A DNA stretch of 64,000 nucleotides, taken from contig NZ_FNPI01000011.1 of the NCBI RefSeq assembly GCF_900107275.1, positions 1 through 64,000 of the forward strand, written 5' to 3'. Shown here in pieces: positions 35,585-44,943 of the stretch. Position 1 is the stretch's first letter. Every line of letters starts with the position of its first letter. The notes below the pieces were generated by a model. That model saw nothing but the letters and a program-made list of their open reading frames with translations. It was not told the DNA's origin and did no database searches. The position numbers were made by a program, and so were the translations under genes. The DNA is from Evansella caseinilytica (lineage in GTDB: Bacteria > Bacillota > Bacilli > Bacillales > Salisediminibacteriaceae).

Positions 35585-36296
35585 TTACTTCAAATTCTCG
35601 GTAAAAAATCCTTCCAACTTGTCGAACGGAATCAAATCCGTCTTGTCGTACAAATCAACGTGACCTGCGGTTGGAACGATGTACAGCTCTTTTGGTTCTG
35701 CCGCCAATTCGTAAGCATCTTCACTAAAGTATCGTGAGTGAGCGTGTTCACCTAGGATGAACAAAATTGGTCTAGGTGAGATCGATTGAATATGCGTTAG
35801 CAGCGGGAAGTTCATCCATGACATGCTGCTTGTCACGATAAATTGAGTAATGGAGTTTGGGTGGTACCCACGAGGGGTAGAATAGAACTCGCCAAACTCG
35901 CGACCGATAGGATGTGTATTTTCTTCAAAACCAATAGGTGCTCCACGGTCGGTCAACGTTGGAGTGTTCCCCTCAAACTCCGCGTAGCGTTGCTCGGCAA
36001 CTTCATCAAGTATTCTGTTGCGATCTTCTTCGGTGAAAGAGTCCATGAACCCGTTACGATGGATCAAAGGCAAGAGCGACAAAACCGCGCTCTGCCATAT
36101 TTTGAGCGTAAATTCCCGAACCCTGCTTTTTCACACCGCCATAGGGCGCACCTATAATGACTGCTGGGTGTTTCTTTGACGCATCAAAATCTTTTGACAA
36201 GTAGAGGTCTGCGGCAATTGTGATTCCAAATCTGTTCTCGTATGAAACGGATTTCCTTGTTACTTTATCGCTTAATTCAAAAATATAATTACCCAT
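35585..36296 (-). pseudogene. Alpha/beta hydrolase, internally deleted and frameshifted
   Basis: The 5' part (36296 to about 36065) reads MGNYIFELSDKVTRKSVSYE ... HPAVIIGAPYGGVKKQGSGI ... GFVALAFDPS. It then meets a frameshift and continues as RNGFMDSFTEEDRNRILDEV to the C-terminus with the His loop TAGHVDLYDKTD. Intact relatives have about 80 more residues at the join, including the nucleophile elbow GxCxG/GxSxG, which is missing here. The gene is therefore dead. It lies just downstream of the alcohol dehydrogenase, with which such hydrolases are often paired. Confidence 0.8.
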
Positions 36297-36334
36297 TTTT
36301 TATTCCTCACTTCTTATCGTTGGTTTTATCCAAC

Positions 36335-37375
36335 TCACATTGTGCTGATGTCGATGACAAATCGATACTTCACATCTGAAGCTAATACTCGTTCGTATGC
36401 TTCATCGATTTGGTCGGCTGAAATCACTTCAATTTTTGGCACAATATTATGCTTTGCACAGAAATCCAACATTTCCTGAGTCTCGCGGATGCCTCCAATC
36501 ATTGACCCTGCAAATGATCGGCGATGAGGAATAAGAGAGAACACGTTTACTGATAATGGCTCTGCGGGCGCACCAACATTTACTAGAGTTCCATCCAGCG
36601 TTAACAAGGAGAAGTAAGCATTAATGTCGATTTGTGCACTTACCGTGTTAATGATCAAGTCAAACGTGCCGGCAAGTTTATTGAATGTCTCAGGATCACT
36701 TGTGGTATAGTAGTCTTTCGCACCAAACTCCAGACCATCTTCCTTTTTCCTCAATGATTGAGACAGAACGGTAACTTCTGCACCCATTGCGTGTGCAATC
36801 TTGACAGCCAAATGACCAAGACCGCCCATGCCAACAACAGCTACTTTCTTACCTGGACCAGCCACCCAATGATTTAGCGGCGAATAGGTTGTAATACCTG
36901 CGCAAAGTAATGGTGCTGCTGCATCTAACGGGATATTATCAGGAATTCTAACGACAAAGTCCTCCGTTACCACAATGTGAGTAGAATAGCCGCCTTGAGT
37001 TGGCTCGCCGTATTTGTCAACACCATCATAAGTAGGAACCATCCCATTGAGGCAGTATTGTTCTTCTCCTTTACGGCAGTTCTCACATTCGCTACAGGAG
37101 TCGACCATACATCCGACGCCTACTCGGTCACCGACCTTGTATTTCGTAACATGAGGTCCTACATCCGTAACAATTCCGGCAATCTCGTGTCCAGGTACGA
37201 GAGGATAATTTACCTCACCCCATTCACCGTGAGCAGTATGAATGTCTGAATGGCATATTCCTGCATATTTAATTTCAATCAGAACATCATGTGAATCAAG
37301 ATCGCGTCGTTTAATTTCTGCAGCTCGAAACGGTTTGTCTGGGCCGTCAACAGCTCTTGCTTTAGCAGTGATCAT
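36335..37375 (-). CDS. adhA: Zinc-dependent NAD(P) alcohol dehydrogenase (AdhA/CAD type)
   Basis: 346 residues. The catalytic zinc site includes CHSD and GHEIAG; the structural zinc loop is [15 protein letters not shown]; the nucleotide motif is [14 protein letters not shown]. The family is cinnamyl-alcohol-dehydrogenase-like, with broad aldehyde reductase activity. In B. subtilis, adhA is activated by the MerR-type AdhR under formaldehyde and methylglyoxal stress. Here the AdhR relic is divergent and a MerR-type promoter precedes the gene. AGGAGGT precedes the ATG at 37375. Confidence 0.92.
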   Translation of the reverse strand: MITAKARAVDGPDKPFRAAEIKRRDLDSHDVLIEIKYAGICHSDIHTAHGEWGEVNYPLVPGHEIAGIVTDVGPHVTKYKVGDRVGVGCMVDSCSECENCRKGEEQYCLNGMVPTYDGVDKYGEPTQGGYSTHIVVTEDFVVRIPDNIPLDAAAPLLCAGITTYSPLNHWVAGPGKKVAVVGMGGLGHLAVKIAHAMGAEVTVLSQSLRKKEDGLEFGAKDYYTTSDPETFNKLAGTFDLIINTVSAQIDINAYFSLLTLDGTLVNVGAPAEPLSVNVFSLIPHRRSFAGSMIGGIRETQEMLDFCAKHNIVPKIEVISADQIDEAYERVLASDVKYRFVIDISTM

Positions 37376-37498
37376 TCTATAAACCTCCTGGTCAACATTA
37401 TTTTTTTCAAGAGAAAGTGCTGGTATTAGATGAATGCATCCCTCAGGCTCCTTTTTCCGTCATTCACTTCTATCCCTACCTTTTTCTCTTGCAATTAA

Positions 37499-37529
37499 AT
37501 GTTAATACCTATAGTTAACTCTAGGTCAA
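37499..37529 (-). promoter_or_regulatory. MerR-type promoter/operator of adhA
   Basis: On the minus strand: TTGACC, a 19-bp spacer holding the palindromic ACCTAGAGTTAACTATAGGT, then TAACAT. The long spacer with a central dyad is the classic arrangement for MerR activators, here AdhR. Confidence 0.75.
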
Positions 37530-37683
37530 GTGATTGAATGATGTTTTTTAGAAGATCTTTCCGGACATACAGTTCCAAATCATATACTAATCTAGTATAT
37601 AGCTGACTACAATTTTAAAAGGAGTTACGATCCTTTAAGATTTTGACATTCAGCAACTGCCGTGCTAAAATTCCTTCATGAAA

Positions 37684-37703
37684 ATACAGTTAACTCGAGG
37701 TCT
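37684..37703 (+). promoter_or_regulatory. Second AdhR-type operator, upstream of adhR relic
   Basis: ATACAGTTAACTCGAGGTCT repeats the sequence of the adhA operator, 177 bp away, and sits 27 bp before the adhR start. It suggests that adhR was autoregulated. Confidence 0.6.
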
Positions 37704-37729
37704 ATATGAGTAACAACGTGTGATAAATG

Positions 37730-38133
37730 ATGAAGACGTATTCTATCAGCGAAGTGGCAAAAAAATTGCATCTTAACAGTATATACTTTGCGTTACTACG
37801 ACAAGGAGGGACGCATGCCTTTTGTAGAGTGGAACACGATTGTTTAAAGAATCCGATATGGAAGCTTTAAAAGTTATTGAATGTCTGAAATCCACGGGGA
37901 TGCCTATTAAGGAGATAAAAAACTTCATTGATTGGTGTACCGATGGAGATTCCACATTGCAGCAAAGATATGACATGTTTATGGAGCGGAAAGCTACGGT
38001 GGAATCCCAACTTGAAGAACTAAACAAAACAATGGACCTCATCAAGCATAAATGCTGGTATTACAAGACTGCATTGGAAGCTGGAACGGAAGATATTCAT
38101 AAAAACGAGAAAATAGAAATTCCCTTTAACTAA
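37730..38133 (+). pseudogene. adhR: MerR-family regulator AdhR, frameshifted
   Basis: The N-terminal helix-turn-helix (MKTYSISEVAKKLHL) shifts frame near 37780, continues VYTLRYYDKEGRMPFVE, then shifts again near 37832 into RLFKESDMEALKVIECLKST and the coiled-coil C-terminus. Two single-base-type lesions break the DNA-binding domain. With the adhA promoter still intact, adhA may no longer be inducible. Sequencing errors are an alternative, but the neighbouring hydrolase is also broken. Confidence 0.82.
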
Positions 38134-38144
38134 ATAGCAGAAAG

Positions 38145-38520
38145 AGGGTGTCTCAAAAGGGTGTTTTTTCCTTTTTGAGACACCCCGAAGCCGCGGCATC
38201 TTTTCAAAAGCTCGATAGGAGTGGTTTTTCCCTATCGAGCGTGCAGCGACGAGCAAAGCTACGATGCCTTTCACATCGAGTTGTCTCGACGGATAGTCAT
38301 CGAAGCTGTGCTTGCAGAAGAAGAGACAAGCACGAAGCAATGGGTGGAGCCGCTGCATTCTTTTCAGGCCGACTGTGAGTGGTTTTCTTGGAGTCAGGAT
38401 GACGACATTTCGCCGTTGCCCATAGGACGTGGGCAGCACTTAGGCGGAATTGGGTCGCATTGTGCGGAACCATTGCCGTTTTGAACAGACTCTTATCGTT
38501 TTGGCTTTTGACACAGCCCC
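38145..38520 (-). repeat. Interspersed repeat family, copy 4 (minus, full length)
   Basis: Begins with the hairpin GGGTGTCTCAAAAGGG ... TTTTTGAGACACCCC and ends CTTTTGACACAGCCCC. All modules are present, in reverse order to copy 5. Its ends are imperfect inverted repeats (GGGGCTGTGTCAAAAG versus GAGGGTGTCTCAAAAG). Most of the 38134-38768 gap is this element; the remainder shows no gene. Confidence 0.9.
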
Positions 38521-38768
38521 GCTTCTTGTGCCGTTCTCATTTTCTTTCCTAAACTGTCACACCGCCATAGAATTGCTGAACCTCCCTTGTTTCTTCAGCT
38601 AACGGAACATTTTGAAATGACGGTTGGCAGCTGAATGAATAGTCAGTCGGCCAGATAAAAAAATTATTAATTCACTTACATTCGACACTTTTTCTCTTAC
38701 TTCGACCTCAGCAAGATGATATAATTGTGCAAACGGTTGCTTTAAAAATTGAGATTAAGGGTGGTAAA

Positions 38769-38963
38769 ATGAGAGTAAAAGAGATTCCAATTCTTTTAAA
38801 AGAAGCTAAATTAACTGTTAGTATAGAATCTCATCCAATGTTGATTGTAATAGATCAAGGGAAAGCTAAAAGTTACCATCTGCCTAACTTTGGAGAAACG
38901 GTTGTTGTTTGTCATAACGGAAAAGTTAAAAGGGTTAAAATCGAAGAAGGCGAAGAATTTTAA
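38769..38963 (+). CDS. Small protein resembling XtrA/YqaO (prophage-type)
   Basis: 64 residues, basic and beta-rich: VKEIPILLKEAKLTVSIES, then LPNFGETVVVCHNGKVKRVK and a GEEF end. The GET..VxHxGKVKRV..EEGEEF ending recalls the XtrA/YqaO family of PBSX/skin-like prophages (from memory). No other phage gene is nearby. I chose the ATG at 38769 because AAGGGTGG precedes it. A strong terminator follows. Confidence 0.6.
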   Translation: MRVKEIPILLKEAKLTVSIESHPMLIVIDQGKAKSYHLPNFGETVVVCHNGKVKRVKIEEGEEF

Positions 38964-38991
38964 TTAATACTGTCCTACCAGTTAGCTGGCG

Positions 38992-39035
38992 GACGCTAAA
39001 AGTAAGTATTTTCTCTTACTTTTAGCGTCTTTTTG
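38992..39035 (+). terminator. Terminator
   Basis: GACGCTAAAAGTAAG pairs perfectly with CTTACTTTTAGCGTC, followed by TTTTT, 28 bp after the small gene. Confidence 0.92.
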
Positions 39036-39106
39036 TATTATATAATTTTTCCTCCCCGCTTTTTGATGACAAATGAACACTTTATCACTTTCTGATGATA
39101 TTTATA

Positions 39107-39171
39107 GTGGATGTTCAAAAGCAAAGAGCAACAATTTTTTTGAAAAGCGGCGATCTTTTTGAACACGCTCT
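39107..39171. repeat. Short hairpin member of the repeat family
   Basis: GATGTTCAAAAGCAAAG on one side and GATCTTTTTGAACACGCTC on the other, with a diverged centre. It lies just upstream of the esterase gene. Confidence 0.65.
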
Positions 39172-39211
39172 ATTAGTCAACAAAATAAAAAATGAGAGGG
39201 GAAAAAGTCAC

Positions 39212-40531
39212 ATGGATCTGAAATCAAAAGTGATTATTGTTGATAATTTTTATTCAAAGGTATTGAGGAATAGTAGAAAAATATTTATTTATTTACCTCC
39301 CAGTTATGAAAAGGCCTTAAACAAAAGATTTCCCACAGTATATATGCACGCTGGACAACGGATTTTTGATCCAATAAAAGAAAATGATGAATCATGGAAT
39401 GTACATAAGGCAGCAGACAAACTTATAAAAGAGAAAAAAATTGAAGAAATAATTATTATTGGAATAGCTCATAAAAGGATAATCGAAACGAATGAATTCT
39501 GTCATTTTATTTCACCGGATAAACATATAAGATGTTCTGGCCTATTATATGAAAAATTTATTATAAATGAGTTAAAACCTTTTATCGATTTCAATTACAG
39601 AACATTACGTGATCGTGATAATACGGCACTCATTGGTTCATCAGCTGGAGGACTTTCAACTTATCATACAGGGTTTAGAAATCCAGATATTTTTGGAAAA
39701 ATAGGATTAATGTCTCCTTTTTTTGTAAAGGTAAATGATGATGATCATTCTGAAACTAAATTATATAAAAAATATGGGAGGAAAGAGAATTTAAAAATTT
39801 GGATGGATATCGGGGAAGCAGAAGGGATGTTTTTAGTTAGACATGTAAGAGAAGTGGCAGATAATTTAGTGAAAATTGGATACAAATATGGAGAAGAACT
39901 TGTATATTACCAAGACCCTAATGGTGCTCACTTTGAGAAGAACTGGGGAGAACGCGTCCATCTACCATTATTATATTTTTTTGGCGATATTGGTAAACCG
40001 CAATCGATTATATTAGATGGTCGCAAAATCGTTGGATTAAAAGGTATGGAAGTAAAAATCAATCCGATTATTAGCTATGACAGTGGTTTTATCATGAGTA
40101 ATATCGATGGCGAGTATATTGTCAGCCAACCAAATATTCTGGAAATTGCCAGAGACGGAACGATAATTCCTAAACAGGAAGGTACTACTTTAGTTACTTT
40201 TATTTCAAAAGGTTTGAAGGCTGCAAAAGAGTATAAGGTGATAAAGGAATTAACGGAATTTGTAAATGTCTCAATCACTGTTAATGTACCCGAGAATACG
40301 CCGGAGAATGAACATATTTATATAAGTACGGGGATGATTTTAAATAAAGTTGATAAATATCGATATGAAGGGAATTTTAAATTACCAAGAGATCTTGCTT
40401 GTGAATTTAAGTTCTCAAGAGGATTTAGACTCTTCGAGGTTAATAAAGATGGGAGCCCTATAAATAATAGGAAATTTAAAGCTACCGAAGATTTAAAATT
40501 AAACTACACAGTTGAGAACTGGATAGAATAA
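39212..40531 (+). CDS. Putative esterase (enterochelin-esterase/EstD fold) with Ig-like tail
   Basis: 439 residues. The N-terminal ~265 residues form an alpha/beta hydrolase of the putative-esterase family, with nucleophile Ser144 in ALIGSSAGGLS, probable acid Asp199 or Glu202 (WMDIGEAEG) and His240 (PNGAHFEKNW). The C-terminal ~170 residues are beta-rich and include a BIG2-like Ig segment (NILEIARDGTIIPKQEGT). No signal peptide, so it is probably cytoplasmic. The start follows GAGAGGGG. It opens an AT-rich run with a BtrH-like acyltransferase, ACP, ligase and exporter, and may release or remodel an ester intermediate (inference). Confidence 0.82.
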   Translation: MDLKSKVIIVDNFYSKVLRNSRKIFIYLPPSYEKALNKRFPTVYMHAGQRIFDPIKENDESWNVHKAADKLIKEKKIEEIIIIGIAHKRIIETNEFCHFISPDKHIRCSGLLYEKFIINELKPFIDFNYRTLRDRDNTALIGSSAGGLSTYHTGFRNPDIFGKIGLMSPFFVKVNDDDHSETKLYKKYGRKENLKIWMDIGEAEGMFLVRHVREVADNLVKIGYKYGEELVYYQDPNGAHFEKNWGERVHLPLLYFFGDIGKPQSIILDGRKIVGLKGMEVKINPIISYDSGFIMSNIDGEYIVSQPNILEIARDGTIIPKQEGTTLVTFISKGLKAAKEYKVIKELTEFVNVSITVNVPENTPENEHIYISTGMILNKVDKYRYEGNFKLPRDLACEFKFSRGFRLFEVNKDGSPINNRKFKATEDLKLNYTVENWIE

Positions 40532-40559
40532 TCAAATGGAAAGAGAGGAAGACGTATAT

Positions 40560-41618
40560 ATGAAATTACAACATTTTAAGCCAACGTTTGAGGCGCCTTA
40601 CTACTATGCATGTCACTTCCCCATTCTTCATGACAAGCTGCTTAGTATGGGCTCACTTAGCTTTTTAAGTTTAATTGCAAACGACCAATTATATAGTATT
40701 CCTGCGTGTTGTATAGATTCGGAAAGAGCTTTGGTGACTTTAGATTGGTATGCTCCTTTATTAAATCGTGATCAACAATTATTTTCATATAAAAGGAGAG
40801 CGTACAATAATTTTGAAGATGGGCTCCAGGGGATGAAAGATTGTATAGAATGTGAAGAGTTTTTTATTGCATCAGGATCTACCTATTTTCTTCCTTATAG
40901 TAAAGATTATAACAATTCTAAATTCATAAGAGGTCATACCGATCAAAAAAGTGATAAATATATTACCGATCACTATTTAGCTGTATATGGGGTGACTGAA
41001 AGCCACGTACTAATTCATGATCCAGTTCCTCATAAATATATGGGACCAATTGAAGTAAAGGAATTTGCTGACTTTTGGAGGGGGAATAAAAGTATTGCAG
41101 AGTTATCCTTTGCAAAAGGGTTTGAAAAGTTAGCAAGCTACGGCACTTTAGACGTTACTCTCAAGGAAACGATTACATCAGACAATATGAAGGAATGCTT
41201 TATTACGATATTAAAAATCGTTTCAAATGAGTTTATCAAAGGCACCGTCATTTCTAAAAAAGAAAAAACCTATTACTTCGGAATGGCCGTTTCAACACTT
41301 CTTAAATCTAATATAAATCAAGCAATAACGGAGTCTGCAGAAATATTACAAATGTATAGTAAATGTTTATTTGATATGAGATGGAGTAGATATTTTTTTA
41401 ATGATTTATTAAAAGATATGTATAAAATTTTAGGAAACGATTTTCTTGACGAGTACCAAGAAATTATTAATAAATGGGAATTAGTATCTGGTTTTTTTCA
41501 AAAAAACGCTTTAAAGTCCGGCTTTAATATGTCTCATCTACATACTTTTAATCATCTTTTATCACAAGTTATTGACAAAGAAAAAGAATTTCATGAGAAG
41601 GTTTTAGTAGCAATATGA
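40560..41618 (+). CDS. BtrH-like cysteine acyltransferase (papain-like fold), putative
   Basis: 352 residues. The N-terminal half looks like a C39/BtrH-type cysteine domain: Cys18 in YYYACHFPILHDKL, then His138 in DHYLAVYGV and Asp154 in VLIHDPVP. The second half is helical. In butirosin synthesis BtrH moves an acyl chain from an acyl carrier protein to an amine; the ACP gene directly downstream makes a similar role likely here. The similarity is weak, and a peptidase-like role is possible. ATG 40560 follows AGAGAGGAAG. Confidence 0.6.
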   Translation: MKLQHFKPTFEAPYYYACHFPILHDKLLSMGSLSFLSLIANDQLYSIPACCIDSERALVTLDWYAPLLNRDQQLFSYKRRAYNNFEDGLQGMKDCIECEEFFIASGSTYFLPYSKDYNNSKFIRGHTDQKSDKYITDHYLAVYGVTESHVLIHDPVPHKYMGPIEVKEFADFWRGNKSIAELSFAKGFEKLASYGTLDVTLKETITSDNMKECFITILKIVSNEFIKGTVISKKEKTYYFGMAVSTLLKSNINQAITESAEILQMYSKCLFDMRWSRYFFNDLLKDMYKILGNDFLDEYQEIINKWELVSGFFQKNALKSGFNMSHLHTFNHLLSQVIDKEKEFHEKVLVAI

Positions 41619-41621
41619 ATC

Positions 41622-41645
41622 TTTGCCTTTTTGAACACGCTCTAA
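41622..41645 (-). repeat. Repeat-family end fragment inside the biosynthetic cluster
   Basis: TTTGCCTTTTTGAACACGCTCT is the reverse of the GAGCGTGTTCAAAAAGGCAA end found at 2764 and 53689. Only one end is present, between the acyltransferase and ACP genes. Confidence 0.7.
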
Positions 41646-41685
41646 TAGTAATGAAATATTTAAACTTAGCTAGGAGGTTCTTTTG

Positions 41686-42015
41686 ATGAATAAACAATTA
41701 ATCATTAATATTGTTCTTGAGTCTGTAGAGGAAATTAATCATATTCTTGAAGATAAAATACCTGTTCAGGAAGGTGAGTATGCTTATCTTTATGATTGGA
41801 GTCATGGATACTTGGATTCGTTTAGTCTTGTATCATTGCTTGTATGTATAGAGCAAGCAATGGAGGATCAATTGAATATGAAACTAGATTTAGTGAATTT
41901 AAATCATCTCGCTGATCAAAATAATCCATTTAGAACTGTTGAATCTTTAGTTAATCATATTATTGATTTAAGTAATGTAAACGACTTAAAAAATGAGAAT
42001 AAAATTAAAACTTAA
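41686..42015 (+). CDS. Acyl carrier protein
   Basis: 109 residues, acidic and helical. The phosphopantetheine attachment is probably Ser45 in GYLDSFSLVSLLVCIEQ. Longer than fatty-acid AcpP and of the stand-alone type found in secondary pathways. TAGGAGG lies 9 bp before the ATG. The next gene, an acyl-adenylating ligase, starts about 75 bp on, and the two would load an acid onto this protein (inference). Confidence 0.85.
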   Translation: MNKQLIINIVLESVEEINHILEDKIPVQEGEYAYLYDWSHGYLDSFSLVSLLVCIEQAMEDQLNMKLDLVNLNHLADQNNPFRTVESLVNHIIDLSNVNDLKNENKIKT

Positions 42016-42091
42016 CAAAAAAAGTGAAGATAGGGTATTAAAAAGCTCGTTTCATTTGTTGTTTTTGATTCATTCTATGAGGGGTGGAGAA

Positions 42092-43441
42092 ATGTATATT
42101 AACTTTTTAATAGATCGATTCGATAAAAATAAAAAAGACTGTGCGGTAATATGGAATGATAAAGAGTATACTTATGACTGGTTAATACAGTGTATACAAC
42201 ATTTCAAAAGTCAGCTGCAAAAATATAAAGAGCTGGAAAAATCTGTTGTTTCTTTAGAAGCGGACTACTCTCCGTATTCCATTGCAATGTTATTATCCCT
42301 TCTCGATAGAGGTTGTATTGTTGTCCCGACGCACGATTCGTTAGTTAAAGCTATAAAGGAAGAATACAATGATATTGCAGAAGTAGAGCATTTTGTTAAA
42401 ATCAAAGGGGATAATTTTGAAATAAAACATAAAAAAATAAAATCTGTAAAAAATAAATTGCTATTACAACTTAAAAATCAACATCATCCTGGCCTCGTGT
42501 TATTCTCTTCTGGAACAACTGGACGCAGCAAGGCGATTGTCCATGATTTTACTTTATTACTAAATAAATTTTCCGAAAGAAGAAATCCGAAGAGAATTAT
42601 TCCCTTCATGTTATTTGATCATATAGGAGGAATTAATACCCTTTTTCAAGTGCTATCAAGTACAGGCTGTTTAGTCATTATTCAAGAACGTTCGCCATTA
42701 GAAGTTGGAAAAACGATTGAAAAGTATAAAGTACAAGCATTACCTGTTACTCCTACGTTTATTAATCTATTTTTAATCAATGAGACCTATCGCAAATATG
42801 ATTTATCCAGCTTAGAAACGATTTCATACGGATCAGAGGTTATGCCGGAGAGCACGTTAAAAGCAATCAACGAGATATTTCCGAATGTAAAAATATTTCA
42901 AACATATGGGTTATCTGAGGTTGGTGTCTTAAGCTCGAAATCTAAACACGCAGCTTCTCTTTGGGTAAAAGTATGGGGAGAGGGTGTGAAGACGCGAATA
43001 GTTGATGGTGTTTTACAGATTAAATCTCATTCGTCAATGTTAGGTTATATTAATGCGCCAAGTCCATTTACGGAGGATGGCTGGTTGATTACAGGGGATA
43101 TGGTAGAACAGGATGGAGAATACATAAGAATTTTAGGAAGGAAATCTGAAATAATTAATGTCGGCGGCGAAAAAGTATTTCCAGCTGAAGTAGAGAGTGT
43201 TCTGCGATTAATTAGCGGCGTTGAAGAAGTAGTTGTTAGTGCAACGACAAATGCCATAACTGGTCAGATGGTAAAAGCAGCAGTTAGATTAAATACGAAT
43301 GAAAGCTTAGGGGAATTCAGAATAAGAATGAGGAACTTTTGCAGGGACAAACTTCCTGCTTATAAAATACCTCAGAAAGTAGTACTTACATCGAAAGAAT
43401 TACACACTAATCGCTTTAAAAAAAACAGAAAATTAATTTGA
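42092..43441 (+). CDS. AMP-forming acyl ligase (ANL superfamily)
   Basis: 449 residues. Adenylation motifs: LFSSGTTGRSKAIVH (A3), QTYGLSEVG (A5), WLITGDMVEQ (A7), RKSEIINVGGEKVFPAEVE (A8) and a C-terminal FKKNRKL lysine region (A10). It should activate a carboxylic acid with ATP and pass it to CoA or the adjacent ACP. The ATG at 42092 follows GGGGTGGAG; a longer frame begins upstream without a good site. Substrate unknown. Confidence 0.88.
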   Translation: MYINFLIDRFDKNKKDCAVIWNDKEYTYDWLIQCIQHFKSQLQKYKELEKSVVSLEADYSPYSIAMLLSLLDRGCIVVPTHDSLVKAIKEEYNDIAEVEHFVKIKGDNFEIKHKKIKSVKNKLLLQLKNQHHPGLVLFSSGTTGRSKAIVHDFTLLLNKFSERRNPKRIIPFMLFDHIGGINTLFQVLSSTGCLVIIQERSPLEVGKTIEKYKVQALPVTPTFINLFLINETYRKYDLSSLETISYGSEVMPESTLKAINEIFPNVKIFQTYGLSEVGVLSSKSKHAASLWVKVWGEGVKTRIVDGVLQIKSHSSMLGYINAPSPFTEDGWLITGDMVEQDGEYIRILGRKSEIINVGGEKVFPAEVESVLRLISGVEEVVVSATTNAITGQMVKAAVRLNTNESLGEFRIRMRNFCRDKLPAYKIPQKVVLTSKELHTNRFKKNRKLI

Positions 43442-43518
43442 TTCTAGGCTTTTTTAGAGAGTAAAAATAACGCTTTCCAATAAACTAGCTAAATGCCTTG
43501 CGGTAAAGGGGTAAAAAT

Positions 43519-44766
43519 ATGAAAAATCAAGTTCTAATGGATTCAGCACTTTCTTATGGAAAGCCGAGACCATTGTGGAGGAATCGAACGTTTGCATTCA
43601 TTTTTTCTGGCTATGTTTTGTCTATATTTGGGAATAGTTTTCATAGTATTGCATTAAATCTGTGGGTGTTACAAACTACTGGAAGCGCTAAATTAATGTC
43701 TACAATTATCGTAACCCATATGACTATCAATATATTATTTGGGTCCATTGCCGGAACCGTAGCAGACAGAGTAGAAAGAAAGAAGTTAATGTGGGGAACC
43801 GATATGGTTAGAAGCATTTTGGTATTAGGAATCGCTTTTTGCGTTGCGTTTCAAGTCCCATTTATCTTTATTTTGATTTTAACGGCCCTGACCGCATTCG
43901 CAGGACTATTTCAAGCCCCGGCATTTCAAGCTTCCTTAGTTGATATTGTCGGCAGGGAGAAAGTTCAACAAGCAACAGGGATAATAAATATAGCTGATAA
44001 TATATCAAGAATAACTGGTCTTGCGTTAGGAGGAATGGTTGTAGCAATCTTTGGCGGGGTAACTGCGATTGTTTTAGATTCAGTTACTTTTTTTATATCC
44101 TCCATTCTTGTTTTCCTGGCAGGAACTATTCCGCATAGAAAAAGAAATGCTGGAAATAACAATTTTAAGGAAGACTTTATCATTGGATTTAAGCACTTGT
44201 GGAAAAATCCTTTCGCAAGGTCAGTGATTATTTTATCACCTACATTAAATATGTTTTTTATCACTTCCTTAATGCTCATTCAGGTAATGGCAGTAAAAGT
44301 TTGGAACGCCACGCCAGTGGAATTTGGCGTGATTGAAGCCTGCATTCCTCTTGGTTATATGTTAGGCGCCGGATTCATCGTGTTATTAGATAAAAAATTG
44401 AAACATCGTGGTTTGTATATTGTGGTAAGTATGCTATCTATTGCGCCAGTCTATATTATATTATCTTTTATCACCTCGTCACGACTTGCTATCCCTATTA
44501 TTTTAACGATTGGATTTATGTTTTCCTTTTGCACATTATTGGTGAATATCATTATGAGGCTTGAAATAGATTCTGAACTACAAGGGAGAATGTTTGGAAT
44601 ATTAGGCTCCATTACAAGTATAGCCCCTTCTATTGGATTAGTTATTTCATCCATTTTTGCAGACATTTTTGGTGCATCAATGATTCTTATGATAAATGGT
44701 ATTGGTCTTCTATTTGCCGGAATAATAGTAGTCGTATTGTTCAAACCTATTTGGTCGTATCATTAG
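43519..44766 (+). CDS. MFS exporter (MFS_3 / enterobactin-exporter-like)
   Basis: 415 residues with about twelve membrane helices. It has the loop motif GTVADRVERKKLMWGTDMVR and the FQAPAFQASLVDIVGREKVQ segment typical of macrolide/siderophore-type exporters. It closes the esterase-acyltransferase-ACP-ligase cluster and is the natural exporter of its product (inference). The start follows AAAGGGG. Confidence 0.88.
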   Translation: MKNQVLMDSALSYGKPRPLWRNRTFAFIFSGYVLSIFGNSFHSIALNLWVLQTTGSAKLMSTIIVTHMTINILFGSIAGTVADRVERKKLMWGTDMVRSILVLGIAFCVAFQVPFIFILILTALTAFAGLFQAPAFQASLVDIVGREKVQQATGIINIADNISRITGLALGGMVVAIFGGVTAIVLDSVTFFISSILVFLAGTIPHRKRNAGNNNFKEDFIIGFKHLWKNPFARSVIILSPTLNMFFITSLMLIQVMAVKVWNATPVEFGVIEACIPLGYMLGAGFIVLLDKKLKHRGLYIVVSMLSIAPVYIILSFITSSRLAIPIILTIGFMFSFCTLLVNIIMRLEIDSELQGRMFGILGSITSIAPSIGLVISSIFADIFGASMILMINGIGLLFAGIIVVVLFKPIWSYH

Positions 44767-44842
44767 CTGTTCATGGACGAAGTTAATAAGGAATGAGAGG
44801 GTTTAGCGTTAGAGGGGGGAGCGGTAAGGGGAGGAGATTTCC

Positions 44843-44888
44843 CTTACACCATCTGTAAGTATTTTTCATCTTTTATCCTGGTTATAAT
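44843..44888 (+). promoter_or_regulatory. BceR-like operator and promoter of the second Bce-type module
   Basis: CTTACA and TGTAAG form a dyad with a 5-bp centre (44843-44859), close to the BceR site pattern TNACA-N4-TGTAA. It ends where a -35 would lie, and TATAAT follows at 44883-44888. This arrangement suits activation by the response regulator encoded in the same unit. Confidence 0.55.
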
Positions 44889-44943
44889 GTGTATAGCTCC
44901 AATCGATCGAGGGGGAAATGAGAAGCAAAAAGGAGAGATATGC

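Noticed and set aside
39212-44766. Butirosin-type aminoglycoside cluster or siderophore NRPS cluster
   Set aside because: No aminoglycoside core enzymes, no NRPS or NIS synthetases, and only weak BtrH resemblance. Described as an unassigned acyl-transfer cluster instead.
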